A stretch of DNA of 64,000 nucleotides, taken from contig CM075675.1 of the NCBI GenBank assembly GCA_037962975.1, forward strand, positions 50,018,501 to 50,082,500, written 5' to 3'. The notes beneath the pieces were generated by a model that was given only the letters and a program-made list of their open reading frames with translations, had not been told where the DNA came from and searched no databases. The position numbers and the translations under genes were made by a program. Positions within the stretch are counted from its first letter, which is position 1. Each line of letters starts with the position of its first letter. This DNA comes from Clitoria ternatea. Its lineage: Eukaryota; Streptophyta; Magnoliopsida; Fabales; Fabaceae. Of this stretch, positions 1 to 12,031 are shown piece after piece.

Positions 1-11
1 CGATTCCCACC

Positions 12-47
12 CTATTAGTGCGGTTCCTGTTACAACCGCACTAATAG
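12..47. repeat. Perfect 14-bp inverted repeat with 8-nt loop
   Basis: Bases 12-25 (CTATTAGTGCGGTT) are exactly complementary to 34-47, with loop CCTGTTAC. A further partial copy of the right arm (CGCACTAATAG) follows at 52-62. It lies inside the partial LTR. Confidence 0.85.
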
Positions 48-424
48 ATAGCGCACTAATAGCCAATTTTCATGCTTTTGTAGCTTTCTTTTCACCGGGG
101 CTTGTTCTTCTTGTTTCTTTATCATTTGATGGTCATTTTTCTCTTGTTATTGACCCTTGGATTATCTTTGTACTTGTTCCTTAATTTTATTAATTTCTGC
201 AAAATAAAATACCCAAGTAAACAAGAGAAAACCAATATTTATTAAAAATTAATCCTTAATTCATTTTTAAAATCAAATATTAAATAAAGCTCATATGATG
301 AAAATGTGTTAAAATGCAATATATTAGACAATAAGTGATGGCAAATTATACACATTTAAAGTGAAGAACTAAAGATAAATCATGCATCATCAACATTTAA
401 AATGGAAGGAAATCCAAAATTGAA

Positions 425-520
425 ACAGGGGCCTGACGCTACACGTGACACCCAAAACGTAGCCCTGACGCTACGTGTCAGCTTGACAGTAACAGCACTT
501 GACGCTGTTACATATTTTAG
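425..520. repeat. TGACGCTACG-type palindrome cluster
   Basis: Related units such as CTGACGCTACACGTGAC, CTGACGCTACGTGTCAG and TTGACGCTGTTA are packed here. A second group lies at 2832-2935 (GACGCTACGCGTC, TGACGTTGCGCGCC, CACGCTACGCGTCAGG). They are short inverted repeats within one LTR. Confidence 0.6.
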
Positions 521-1650
521 GCCAATCGGCCAACTTCTAACATACCCAAATGGCCTTTTTCAGATCCGATTGTCACGAAACTTCACGTGCCACATGTTTT
601 CCCCATTCTAGAATTGTTGGCGCTATTCGTTCGTCAAAATTCCATCATATGCGTGAGTTATGCGTAAAATACAGTTTAACCCAATTATGTGCAAAACCCT
701 TGCACCAAACTACCTAAATGGTCCAAGGCCTATATGTACAATTTCTAAATCACCTAGGGAACCTATTAGTCCCTTTCGGGGGTCCCGAAACCCACCGGAT
801 CTCAAAGTTACCTATTTAGTTCCTTAATTTCACATAAAATCCACTACATGCATGCTTCCAACAAACAATCAAATTCATTAATACATCCACCAATCTCACA
901 ATTTCATCACACACAACATACCATTATATGCAAGACTTGCCCATGTCAACAATCAATCATACAGTGGCTCTGTGCCATCATTCACATAACTTTTCATAAT
1001 TCACACACACGTTAATACAATTAGCAATAATATCTCAACTTCATCATCAAGCAATCACATCATAATCACATCCATCACATACTAAGATAATTCATCAATC
1101 ACTACACTAATCATAAACTTCCGTGATCATAACAATTCATCATAATCTGAATCATCTTCAAACATAATCAATGGAACATAACATACATTAACCACATTAT
1201 ATAAACTTATCCATTTTACAATCTTTCATTATTCCCTGGCATCAATTCTCAACTTGGCGCATCTCCAGGGAATTGGCATTCTCCCTGTCACTGATCACTA
1301 AATAAAATAAACCACAACAAGGGTGAGTGTTTGGCATATCGTAATTAATTAGAATGGAAATAAGAAAAACCTAAATATATAATAACTTATTTTTAACTTA
1401 CCAGTTTCATTACATTTATACTTATAATTATATTCATTTCCCCTAGTTTTTGGTAACCCATGACACTCCTAAGCCTCAATTCAATTCTAAAGCAACATAA
1501 TTCACATACATCACATCAAACATATATCCATACTTATATTAAATCGCGTGTTGCAAATTATTGAATTCATCATAAAACATCATAACCTTATTTTACTATT
1601 TATCATACACATACATCAAAATCATATTACATATGCACAACTGACTCGCA

Positions 1651-1699
<49 letters not shown>
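1651..1699. repeat. (TA)n microsatellite
   Basis: About 49 bases of almost pure TA dinucleotide inside the LTR. Confidence 0.95.
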
Positions 1700-1703
<4 letters not shown>

Positions 1704-3055
1704 CTCCTAGTATCCGGATACTAAAAAATCGGCCTTCAGGTGGGGGTTTTATTTGACACCCCGTGGACCCTGCTTGGTCCACCGAGTCCTACTTGACTCT
1801 CCACCTCAACCACTGGGTCCTACTTGACCACTGGTAGCTCAATTCGGCATAAAAACCATGAGGGTCAGAAAACAAGGGGCTACACATACCGTCGGTCGTT
1901 CCACACTACTTAAACACATATCAAATCTCATCAAACATGGTATATCATCAACAATCTCTCATATAAATGTCAGAAACTGAAATATAAACATCACACAGGG
2001 CGGCCACACTGACCCAGCCCTCACAAGCCATGTTATAATATTTCCATACTCATCATTTCATGATTCACATCAGTTTATGCACAATTAAAACAACATACGC
2101 CATATCACACATCATTAACATTTATCACAATTCATGTTTTACGCAATCTCACTCATGTCTATAGTTCGCATACTTATTTCTTTATTTTCTAACACGTAAC
2201 TAATCAAATTATTGTACTCCCTCAATGTTTAACTATTTAATCACACCTAAACATACATATATACATATATAAATCACACTCAACTATACTACATTATTTT
2301 TAACAATTCCTAATTAAATTCTAAGTTTCCCGAAGCTATCATGCAATCCGATCCTAATTAATTACGACTCGAACACCCCCTTACCTCGATTCCAAGCTTC
2401 AATAATTTGTTCTTGGTGTCGGTTGCGCCCTCCGGTCACTTAATTTACGGTTCCTCTTCCGAATTCGATGCCCGCTTCGCCGCTCACTCGTCTGAAGCTC
2501 GTTTTAGCACCTATGGTCACCGAAACACCAACCCGGTTAGTACTTTACCTTCCTTACCCTTCCAAACTCATAATCAAAGCTTCTTAAAGCCACAAAACAC
2601 AAAATCCATGCCTCTAACCACCCATGAAAATTCGATTTTGAGAAGGGGAAGAAAAAGAGAAGAAGAGACTTGAGATTAGAGGTTCCAATGACTTACCTTA
2701 ACTTCCAATTGCCCAGAAACACCAAAAATCCAAACCTCCACCAAGTTCTGAGCTTAAATCGTAAGAAAGAATAAGAAGAGAAGAGAAAAATGGTTTCCTG
2801 TTCTGTTTTGCATGTCTCATTTTAAAATTGGTCGTGACGCTGACGCTACGCGTCCCACTGGTGCTAGGCACCAGGTCATTAATTCTCACCTGACGTTGCG
2901 CGCCACAGCCACGCTACGCGTCAGGGTCCTGATGCCATTTTCTTTAAAAATTCATTTTAAATCTCATTTCCCACTTCATATCCTTTATTTATTATTATTT
3001 TAAGCTCAATTGCATTTGTATTTATTTTCCAAATTATTAAACATCCAGGATGTTA

Positions 3056-3918
3056 CATAAAGGCTGAGTACCCTACAAGTAATGAAAGATTCGCTTTATA
3101 TCCTTGCAATGAGACTGTAATGGAGCAGCCATGAATTGGCACACTTTATTGACAATAAAGCTAATGTTAGGCTTAGTTAGGGTGGCATATTTTAGGCCAT
3201 TAACAATGGATCTGTAAGTGGATGGATCTTTAAAATAGTCATTCCCAAATTTGGATAAATGCAAGGAGCTAGCCATGGGTTTGGAATGAAGCATACCTGG
3301 TTTAAGAAGAAGATCTCAACATATTTTTTCTTGAGATAGAAGAATAGAATTATTAAGGAGTTTATGAATCTTAAGACCAAGAAAGTATTCATATTCACTA
3401 AGTAATCTAAGAATAAACTTGGACTAAAGCTATAAGAGGAGCTTGTGAATCTGAGATAGATGGGTTCCAGTTACCAAAATATCATTAACATATACTAACA
3501 TATAAAGGGTGTAAGAGGGAGTGACCAAAGTGAAAAGAGAAGCCAAACTGTAGGAAAATGGTGGATAGTTTGGAAAACCAGGCACGGAGAGCCTGTTTAA
3601 GGCCATAGATAGCTTTATTAAGCTTCCAAACAAGATACGATTAAGAGGTTTCAAAGCTCGAAGGTTGATTCATGTAGACTTTTTCATTAAGGTCACTATT
3701 AAGAAAAATATTATTGATATCAAGTTGCTAAATGGACCAGCCACAAGTGAGGCCAGAGTTAGAAGGATGCGAAGCTTAACAACGGAGCTGAAGGTTTTAG
3801 TGTAGTCAAAGCCTGGTTGTTGATGAAAGTCTTTTGTAACCAAACGAGCTTTGTACTTGTTTAAGGAACCATCAGAATTTCCTTTCGCTCGAAACACCGA
3901 TTTGCATCCAAAGGCCAT
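3056..3918 (-). pseudogene. Copia reverse transcriptase fragment
   Basis: Pieces in different frames match plant copia RT in order: GCKSVFRAKGNSDG and YKARLVTKDF (3918-3670), then LYMLVYVNDILVTG (about 3500) and KPNISFIVNKVCQFM (3294-3073). The catalytic YVDD motif reads YVND, so the second aspartate is lost. Several stops and frame changes separate the pieces. RNase H is cut off at 3055 by the neighbouring LTR. It is not functional. Confidence 0.85.
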
Positions 3919-4340
3919 TCAGCTTGGAGGTAAGTCAACTAAGAACCAGGTGTTATTAGAAAGAAAAGCATCATATTCGGCTTATATAGCCTTGTTCCAA
4001 GAAGGGTGAGACAAGGCAACTTTTATTAAAGTTACTTCAATTTGTAATAATAAGAGGGTGGGATTGAGTCGGGGATTGACAATACCAACCTCAGAATAAG
4101 TTATCATAGGATGAGAATTAATGGGGGCAGACACAGCAAGTCTAGGGGACGAAGGACCAGGGGAGGGAGAAGCCATGGATATGGGTTGAGCATGTAAATT
4201 TGGGGGTTGAGTATGTGAATTACTAGGGAATAGAGATGCAAAACTTGCATGATATGTGGGACCTGATGAGGGAGAATATGAATCAAATAGATTAGAGAGA
4301 GTGTGTGGAATATGGATGGTGGGTTTAGTTGGAAGAGTAG

Positions 4341-5800
4341 CTACAAGTGTGTTAAGGTAATCAAGACATAGAGAAGTTTGTGGAATTTACAATGATGGGA
4401 GAAAGGAGGAAAAGGCAAGTGATGGAGTGGACAGATCAGGAAGAAAAAGAGAAGAGTAGGGAAATTGATGTTCATTAAACAGAATATCTTTGGATATGTA
4501 CATCCTGCCTGAGGGATAGACTTGTAGCCTTTATGCATTATGGAGGGACCAAAGAAAACATACTTAGAGGACTTGAAATCAAGCTTGTGGGTGTTATAGG
4601 GGTGAATGAGAGAAAATAGGCACATCTAAACACTTTAACATCATGAAAATTGGGTGTTGAACCATGGAGTTTGTGATAGGGACAGATAAAATTGAATGTG
4701 GTGGAGGGAAGTCTGTTGAATAGGTGTACAATAATGAGAAAAGCATGGTCCCAAAAGGCTAAAGACAATTTGGCTTGGACAAGAAAAGTTAGACCAAGTT
4801 CCACTATATGCTTGTGTTTGTGCTCAAAATTCCTATATTTGACGATGGTGTGTGGATAGGCTATCCTATAAACAATCCCTACATCAATGAGAACTTTGGA
4901 GAAGGGTTTGAATTCACCACCCTAATCAAACTAAACAACTTTGATTTTAGAGTAGAGTTGGAGCTTAACCATAGCTTTGAACTTCTAAAAAGTTAGAAGT
5001 GCTTCTGACTTAGATTTGAGTAAGTAAATCCAAGTGTACTGGGTATATACATCAACAAAATGATGTAAAACTTAAAATCCCTATGGGAGTGCATGGTGTA
5101 GGATCCCATAGGTCTATATAGACCAGTTGTAGTGGTGTTATGTGTATAGTGTGAGAAGTATAAAAAGGGAGTCTATGTATTTTTCCATTACAACAGGCAT
5201 TGCAAAAATCAAGAATTCCTTTATTAATGTAAGAAATGCTTTAACTATCAAGTATTTTCTTTACAATAGAAGAACAACAATGGTCCAATCTTCTATGCCA
5301 GATTATATATAAAGAGGAGTCTAAATCAGAAAACATAATCAAAAGCATGAGATGTATTGGCTATAGTAGCAGTGGCAGTGCTAGCTTGTCCAAGAATGGT
5401 GTGACAAATTAGAGGAAGAAATTACAACTTGTTGAATTTGTAAAAATCATCAACTCCAAGTTGCCTTTTAAGTAGTACCTGTTTAGTGACCTGTGATTTG
5501 ACAACATAGTGTGTAGGATGAAATTTGAAGAAAACATGATTGTATTTAGCAAATTGATTCACACTCATGAGATTTTTAGTGATGTTAGGTACAAGCAGAA
5601 GATTTGTGAGTGATAGTGAAGTATATGAATGAAGCGGTGAAGACAAAAGTGATGTGCCAACAAATTTTATGGGGACAAGAGTACCATTACCCATGTAAAG
5701 TGAGTGAGATTCATCAAGGTCCACTCTGTTGCCAACAATATGCTACAATGTTGTCACATGGTGACTAGTACTTGAGTCTAGATACCACTCCTAAGGTGAA
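4341..5800 (-). pseudogene. Copia protease and integrase fragment
   Basis: At about 5790-5750 the protease active-site region reads WYLDSSTSHHV, a degraded form of the usual D-S/T-G-A-S/T-HH signature. The pre-integrase part follows at 5724-5422 (MGNGTLVPI, LLVPNITKNLMSVNQF). Integrase C-terminal sequence is seen at 4804-4538 (FWDHAFLIIVHLFNRLPS, HKLHG) and 4625-4341 (YNTHKLDFKSSKYVFFG, HKGYK). The middle of integrase (about 5280-4810) is in pieces. There are multiple stops and frameshifts, so it is dead. Confidence 0.8.
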
Positions 5801-6081
5801 AAGGTAGGAGCACTAGTAAGATATGTGGTAGGGTGATCAGACACTGGGTGACAAGAAGGTGTTGTGTACTGAGTCTACTATGGTAGATTCTGCATTGAGT
5901 GATATTGCACATGTTGCAATGGATATTGTTATGTCTATTGTGCAGGTCCAGAGAAAACATTTTGTAGTTGAGGAAAGCCATATAATTGAGTAAACTAAGC
6001 ATAAGAGGTAGATAGAGGATAATGCCACGGTTGTTGTGATAAGAAAGGTTGTCCATTGAAATAAGAAGCAAATGAGTTTCT

Positions 6082-6743
6082 ATGCCAGCACACAGCAACA
6101 TCATGTCCAGGCTCATTACAAATATTGCAATACAAGAAGGATCTGTAGTTGCCTTGACCACCACGACCACCTCAGCCTCTGCCAAAAAAAAAGAGGGTGA
6201 AAATTATACTAAGAGTTTCCATTATATTGTGAGTTTCCATGATATAAAGAAATCTGAGGTGGATAATATGAAGATATATGAGGTGGATGACCACTGTATT
6301 AAGGTTTTTTAGTTAAATACGTTTGATTGTTGTTAGTAGAGGATTTGCAGGTCTATGAATAACATTAGTAGAAAATGCATCTGGTACACTCTTCTTGACA
6401 TGTTCAAGACGAGCCTCAAAGGTTAACAACATAGATTCAATTTTGTTAATGCTATAAGGATCTAACTTTGTGTTGCAAATAAGATTAGAAATAAAGGACT
6501 TATACTTTTTACTAAGACCTTTATAAGCACTGCCAATGTACTTCTGACTAGTAATAGGAGAGCCATTGATCCTAATGCATCCATAATTATTTCCAACTTA
6601 AGCAAATAATCTAAAATAGTACCTATTCCTTTCTTAAGAATCCTCAACTCCTTCTGAAGTTGATGTACTTTGGGTCTCATGATTTTGTCAAAATATGTAT
6701 AGATCTTGTCCCAAAGTTGAAATGCATGTGTGCAGCCAACCAT
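6082..6743 (-). pseudogene. Copia gag fragment with CCHC zinc knuckle
   Basis: At 6743-6462 the segment HAFQLWDKIYTYF...QLQKELRILKKG...DYLLKLEIIMDALG is typical of the UBN2-type Gag of plant copia elements. Further on, at about 6131-6088, an intact CX2CX4HX4C knuckle (CNICNEPGHDVAVC) follows a GRGG-rich stretch. The frames differ and stops lie between, so Gag cannot be made. Confidence 0.8.
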
Positions 6744-7125
6744 CCTAATTGAGAGTGACTTTTAAAGTGATGATAAAAGCCATGACAACAATAATTGATC
6801 CTGTTGCGCCCATTTTTTATATTTTGGATTCAATTTTTCAATGTCTCAGTCTCCTTCGTTGAGGAACTTGAGTGGAATTTGAGGATTCACAATATGTCGA
6901 TGTAGTATATGTCCTCGTATCGCAAAGTCTACTTGCTGTTTCCAAATCAAGAAGTTTCTATCATCAAGTTTCAATGAAATTGACTGAGAGAAAATGACCA
7001 TTGTAGGAGATTTTGCTCTAATCAAAATCGTTAGTCTCAGACTAAAGCTCTCTATAAATTTTGCAATTATTGTTGTTTGTAGCTTTCATTGAAAATAAAA
7101 GGAAAGAGTGTACCAAATCTTAAAA

Positions 7126-7137
7126 GCTCTGATACCA
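7126..7137 (-). other. Primer binding site, initiator tRNA-Met
   Basis: On the minus strand this reads TGGTATCAGAGC, complementary to the 3' end of plant initiator tRNA-Met, the usual primer of copia elements. It fixes the 5' side of the element. Confidence 0.85.
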
Positions 7138-7422
7138 ACTCAAAAGAAGAGAGAAATAGAAAACAAAAACAAAGAGAAAAGCATTTTTTTGTAAGTTGTA
7201 AAATTGAATTGTGATTTCTATCCTAATTTCAATTACATGAGAGAGAGGGATTATATGAACATGGGTTACATCTGGCAATACAGCTTAGTGAAACAGTTAC
7301 TAATGGGGCCCCATCTAACAACTTGCTGACTCAGCATAACAAACTTAACTGAGTCAGCATGTAGACACAATAGGCATGCTGCAAAGGAGCTTTCTTAGCT
7401 CAATGCTTACACTACACTAACA
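7138..7422 (-). repeat. Probable 5' LTR of the decayed copia
   Basis: It lies outside the primer site. On the minus strand it would begin TGTTAGTGTAGTG at 7422. The inner end does not read CA cleanly, and the partner LTR is missing, so both borders are inferred. Confidence 0.45.
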
Positions 7423-7675
7423 AGTTTGAATTCTAGCCCTAAATTTCATTACACCATATCTTGAGTTGGATTTTGTTAGTACTTTGACAAGCATATCAAA
7501 TTACTATTGTAGGTTTCAAACGAGTAAGTGTTTTCATGTCTACAAAGATTTTTTTGATATTTAACAAAATCATAAACTATATTTATTTGATCATAAAGTA
7601 TGTATGCGTAAAATATTCACAAATGGTTTAAAAAAAATTTGTTTTATAACATAAAGTAAAAAGCATAAAAAGTTT
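7423..7675. other. Unassigned AT-rich DNA, target of Tat element 1
   Basis: No gene or repeat seen. Its last five bases (7671-7675, AGTTT) are the left TSD of Tat element 1. Confidence 0.5.
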
Positions 7676-8424
7676 TGATCTGGTCTCGATACCGGTATCC
7701 GTTCTACAAGGTATATTTCAACGTCTTTGACAGTTTGCAAACGTACAACCGGTGTTATCGGTATAATCCGGACTCTAATTCTGTATCAGGCGTTCTCCCT
7801 ATACCGGTTGTCCAGGATAATGCCATGCACATCGGATAATGTACACGTCACTATATAGAAGAGAAAGGGCATTGCAACAGGAACAAGGATAAAGATTCCA
7901 TTCCCACACTACGAGCCAAAATCTGCTCATGGGAATGATCAACTTGTCCCCTAAATCCAACCCATACTCCCTACGATCAATATAAAATAGCCACTTGACT
8001 CAATCATACTGGCAAGTGCATAATAAAATAATAATTTATAATATTATTGGAGGTTAGTGGTTCCCCACTAACAAGTCCTCAAATATTGAGCTAATCAGGT
8101 ATAAGAACTCTCTTCATCAGTGGAGAGAGGGATGTTCAACTACTTCTTTTCAACTTACAATTACTCCCTGAAAACATTCCTAACTTGGAATACGATTACT
8201 GACTTGAGTGTCAGAGAATCTTCGCAGGTGACACCATCTTTCGCCCACATCAACGTGTGAGGACGGTATGAAGGACCTCTAGGACGCCCAGACCGCTCTC
8301 TTCATACATAGACATCGGATACATAGACCAAATACTCACATAACCGGTCTTCAGAGACGTAATCTTCTCATTATTTGTGACTGGCCCGACACCGGATCTC
8401 TTGACCCCGGTTCAGGACAGATCA
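7676..8424 (+). repeat. 5' LTR of Tat element 1
   Basis: Starts TGATCTGGTCTCGATACC and ends GGTTCAGGACAGATCA, with TG/CA termini. It matches 33609-34343 along its length. Confidence 0.92.
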
Positions 8425-8445
8425 TTGGCACGCCTAGTGGGACTC
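8425..8445 (+). other. Probable primer binding site of Tat element 1
   Basis: TTGGCACGCCTAGTGGGACT follows the LTR directly. This resembles the TTGGCGCC(N)nGTGGG sites of plant Tat/Ogre elements. I cannot name the tRNA with certainty. Confidence 0.6.
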
Positions 8446-8488
8446 GATAAAGTTATTCCCACATCCTACGAAAGAAGAGTGATTATCC

Positions 8489-10081
8489 ATGGAAGGCGAA
8501 GCACATGATTTTGTGGAAAATCAACCTAAAGGCAGAACCAACACAAACGCCTTCAGAAAGCTTAATTTTGAATCTCAAGGAGGCAGCTCAAAGAAGATGG
8601 TACCAGTGTCTAACCCCGACCCTCGTGATGAGTTGATCAGTCAACTCTAAAAAGAACTCACAGAATTACGAAGAGAAAGAAAGCAGAGTGAGGATAAGGA
8701 GTCGTCTCACACAAGAGATACTCCCTATACAGCCGAGGGAGAAAAATCCATAACCCTCCAATACTCAAACATCCCCATGTTCGAGGGGAGAGAACAGACC
8801 CACGATTCTGATGATAAAGTTGCTAAAGGGAGGAGGGAACTGATGACAGCATCCCCGGTAACTTAGAAGCTCAAAGTTCCTTTTTCAAGGAGGCTTATGG
8901 GCATACACATCCCTAAGCATCTGCAAACCACTCAGCCACTCTCCATTGGAAAATACAATGGTTAAACCGATCCTACTAAGCATCTTGATGCTTACGTATT
9001 CGAAGCCATGTACTTAGAGGCTGACGAAGATGTTATGTGTCAGATGTTCCCATGAACATTATCAAAAGAAGCCCTCAGCTGGTTCAAAGGTTTACCTTTA
9101 GGATCAATAGATTCCTGGGCTGAAATGGCAGCTATCTTTGAAACTCACTTTGTCATCTCTAGAGATAATCCCAGGACATCTCATACTTTAGCCCAAATCA
9201 AGCAGGGAGAAAGCGAAACTTTAAAGGATTTCCTAAAGAGGTTTTACAAGGAAGCATCTCTGGTTCCTAATCTCACAGAGTCCATTAAGCTGCATATCGT
9301 TATCGAGGCGTTGCAGCTAGGATCAGCCTTTGCCCTCTCACTAGCAAAATGCCTGCCAACAATATTTGAGGAGTTCAGGAAGAAAACCTCGAAATATGTG
9401 GGTATAGAGATGCACTTAGAGGCTATGGCTGCGAAGAAAAAACCACCAGCACCATCTTCACAACCGTGGAGAGATAAGGAGAAGATGAGAACAGAATGCA
9501 TGGAGAGGCCGTTCAGCAACCCCAAAGTTAACAACTCCTCTCCTCGACTTCAAGAGAGATTTGTTAATTCCTTTAGCCATTATGCACCTCTGACAGCCAG
9601 ACCATCTCAGATTTTGAGAAAGGTAGGATGGTCAGCATTCAGTATTTATGGCATTAGGAGGCCGGCCCCTGTGAAAAGACCAGGGAATCCCCGTAAGTAC
9701 TGTAATTTTCATGAACGGATAGGTCATTCCACTGATGAATGCCAAGCTCTAAAAAACGCAGTCGAAACGTTAATTAGAGAAGGCAAACTAAAACAATACT
9801 TGTTCAAAGAAAAATCCTTTGACAGGGTAGACCGGAATGAGAAAAGAGAAAAAGATCCAGATGACGGGGATGATAATAGCCGTAATCCGGTTAGGAAGTT
9901 CTCTACTGTGGAGAAACAAAAAGGTGCAATGATTGATGACACAGCTCACAGAGATGATATACCCCAACAACAGTGTCAAGGCCGGCGTGAAGTCATAGAT
10001 ATGATCGCTGGAGGGTTCGCTGGAGGAGGAGCTTCGATTACAGCCCGTAAGAATCATCATAGAATGATTCTGTCTGTATAA
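8489..10081 (+). pseudogene. Tat element 1 gag, four in-frame stops
   Basis: One frame runs from ATG 8489 (MEGEAHDFVEN) to the stop at 10079-10081, about 530 codons. In-frame stops interrupt it near 8648, 8865, 8963 and 9053; the last part (9125-10081) is an open stretch of 318 codons. Gag-domain residues are clear: WFKGLPLGSIDSWAEM, then FETHFVISRDNPRTSHTLAQIKQGESETLKDFLKRFYKEA. The nucleic-acid-binding part near the end reads KYCNFHERIGHSTDECQALK, a CxHxxxHxxxxC-type knuckle usual in Tat Gag. At least some stops fit C-to-T decay of CAA/CAG codons. Confidence 0.88.
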
Positions 10082-10394
10082 GGAAAACATAGAGACAATC
10101 GTCCTTACAGAGGAGGGGTTGAAGCTCCAGTAATTTTATTCTCTAATAAGGATTTCGGTCCTACCATTCCGGGTAGAGACGATGTTGTAGTCATTGTTGT
10201 AGTGATAGCCAGCAAGGACGTCCGAAGAATCCTTGTTGACCAGGGAAGTTCCTGTGATGTTATTTTTTATAGTTGCTTTAAAAGAATGGGTTTCAATGAC
10301 TCAGACTTACAGCCTTACACATAGGAACTAACAGGTTTTAATGGTGCAAAGCAACCAACAAAGGGGTACCTTGACACCCTTATCTCCTTTGAAG
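10082..10394 (+). pseudogene. Tat element 1 protease, N-terminal half
   Basis: Continues from gag. The active-site region reads ILVDQGSSCDVIFY, where D-T-G-S-S is expected; the threonine is replaced by glutamine. Stops lie inside (for example after LQPYT). The 3' end is cut by the Athila-like element at 10400, and 10395-10399 (GTGAA) is the left TSD of that insertion. Confidence 0.82.
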
Positions 10395-10399
10395 GTGAA

Positions 10400-12031
10400 T
10401 GATGAGGTTTCTTGATGGATATTGGTATGAATGAGTTCAAATGAAAGAGAACTAAGTTTGTATAATATGAACTCAATGAAATGGATGTGCCAAGTTTAAA
10501 CACAGAAGCTGTAATATAGTATAGTTGTCGTTCCACTGAGGAGGTGCTAGAATGAAGATCTTAGTTTGAATTGATTAGGCAGAAAGTTTTTGTTTAGATT
10601 TGCTGTGAATGTTGTTGAACAAGAAACAGTAAATAACAAATAACAGAGAATAGCACTTGCAAAAGATAACAGTAAATGATGTTGGAAAAATCAGTTTTTG
10701 TAAAACAGGGATTGGCTTCATCACATCTTCACCTCTGTAAACTGCATAAGTTTTCATATAAGTAAATCAAAAAGATAAGTTCTACGTCACAATCAAAGTC
10801 ATTTGTATCGATCCCTCGACTACAAAATTCATAAGAATGATTTTCAAACCGCTGATCCCTCAGTCACTTTGGAAATCATTCCAGCATTATCGATCGATTG
10901 TTTTGACGTTTATTGCGTTAGACGCCATCCCTGGCTACCTACTCACAACAAGTATTTCTTTCAGATTCTGCTTTCAAAAGTCACTTCCCAGCATACTTGA
11001 GAAAACTTAGAACAAGAAAATAGTGATCAAGTACTTTCAGGCATTAAACGCAGAAGGAAATACAGAAACTTATCAAAGCTCATTACTCAATAAAAACTTA
11101 CAACAGCATTACTTTAGTGTTGAATGGATTACAGCCAATCCCATAAGGGAGATTAGTTACTCATGCCTTGCATTTTCACCATCAAAGGAATGAATACAGA
11201 AAATGGAAAGTGTGAATAAAAATACAGAGGATGAATCTGATGTCTCATGTTGATGATTTTGTGTGATTTGTTTGAAGCTTGATTTATAGGAGTTTAGGTT
11301 CAGCTTCTCTTGCCCACTTGCGTAGAACCCATGCAGCATCTTTCAGAGACTGGTGGAAACAGAAGAAAGTGGATGAGTTTGCATCGCATCATTGGTGAAT
11401 AAAGAATTAAGAGACCCATGCTGTATGAGTCACGCTTGAGCTTGATGGTCACGCTCAAGCTTGAAAGGCTCTGATGCTTTTTGGTTGTCTCACGCTCAAG
11501 CTGAATCATCCCCACGCTTAAGCGTGGCCTTCCTTTTGGTGCAAACCATTGCTCACGCTTACTCCTCTTCAGCTGCGCTCAAGCGTGGCCTTATTATCCA
11601 TCCCTCACGCTCAAGCGTGTAAGGCCTACGCTCAAGCGCCTTTCATGTACCTGGTGACGCTCAAGCTCCATTTATTCACGCTCAAGTGTGCTTCATGCAC
11701 AGGGTCACGCTCACGCTCACGCTCAAGCGTCTCATCCCCAGGCTTGAGCGTGAGAGGGGTCCTGATGCCTCTGTTTCCCTTCAAGTCATGTTTAATCCTC
11801 GCTTAAGCGTCTAATCTTCACGCTTAAGCGTGAGAGGTGCTTCATGTTTCCCAACTTTCATGCTCAAGCTTGCTTACTTTGTCTTTCCTGCAGCTTTCCA
11901 TAACATTTCTTTTTATACAATGTTTAGAGGATTCATGCTTACTTCCTTCAATAATTCCTTAATTTAGCTAAAAATCTTTACAAAATTGGTTCAAATGAGT
12001 CATGAAATCAATGCTTATTCAACACTTATCA
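10400..12031 (-). repeat. 3' LTR of the Athila-like element
   Basis: In plus orientation it starts TGATGAGGTTTCTTG and ends AACACTTATCA. It contains a palindrome cluster at 11431-11833. The polypurine tract lies just inside (minus strand GGTTGGGGAGAGTT, about 12032-12046). Confidence 0.93.
11431..11833. repeat. CGCTCAAGCG palindrome cluster in the left LTR
   Basis: About 18 full or half units of CACGCTCAAGCGTG or CACGCTTAAGCGTG lie within 400 bp at irregular spacing of roughly 12-40 bp. The same cluster recurs at 19050-19452 in the other LTR. Confidence 0.9.

Larger units (their letters stand above)
1..3055. mobile_element. Partial large gypsy-type LTR, left end outside the window
   Basis: AT-rich non-coding DNA ends at 3055 in GGATGTTACA, the usual terminus of long plant gypsy LTRs that start TGTAACATCC. 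Its layout (long CATCA-rich stretches, a short GC-rich patch, then purine-rich DNA before the terminus) resembles 51043-54323. At 3056 the sequence changes abruptly to a copia polyprotein remnant, so this LTR was inserted into that copia. Because the left end is missing I cannot check a TSD or say whether it is a solo LTR. Orientation is unknown because both termini are near inverted repeats. No believable gene lies inside; the short ORFs have no recognisable domain. Confidence 0.6.
3056..7422 (-). mobile_element. Decayed Ty1/copia retrotransposon, truncated at its 3' side
   Basis: Read on the minus strand, the order is primer site (7137-7126), gag, zinc knuckle, protease, integrase and reverse transcriptase, which is the copia order. 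Every domain is broken by stops or frameshifts. The 3' LTR and most of RNase H are missing because the gypsy LTR ending at 3055 lies across them. The remaining 5' LTR is about 7138-7422. The many stops mark this as one of the oldest elements in the window. Confidence 0.85.

Noticed and set aside
402..611. Small ORF in the leftmost LTR as a gene
   Set aside because: No domain and it overlaps the TGACGCTACG palindromes; it is probably chance.
10575..11806. ORFs in the Athila-like LTR (also at 18194-19425) as duplicated genes
   Set aside because: They are identical because they lie in the two LTRs of one element; none has a domain.
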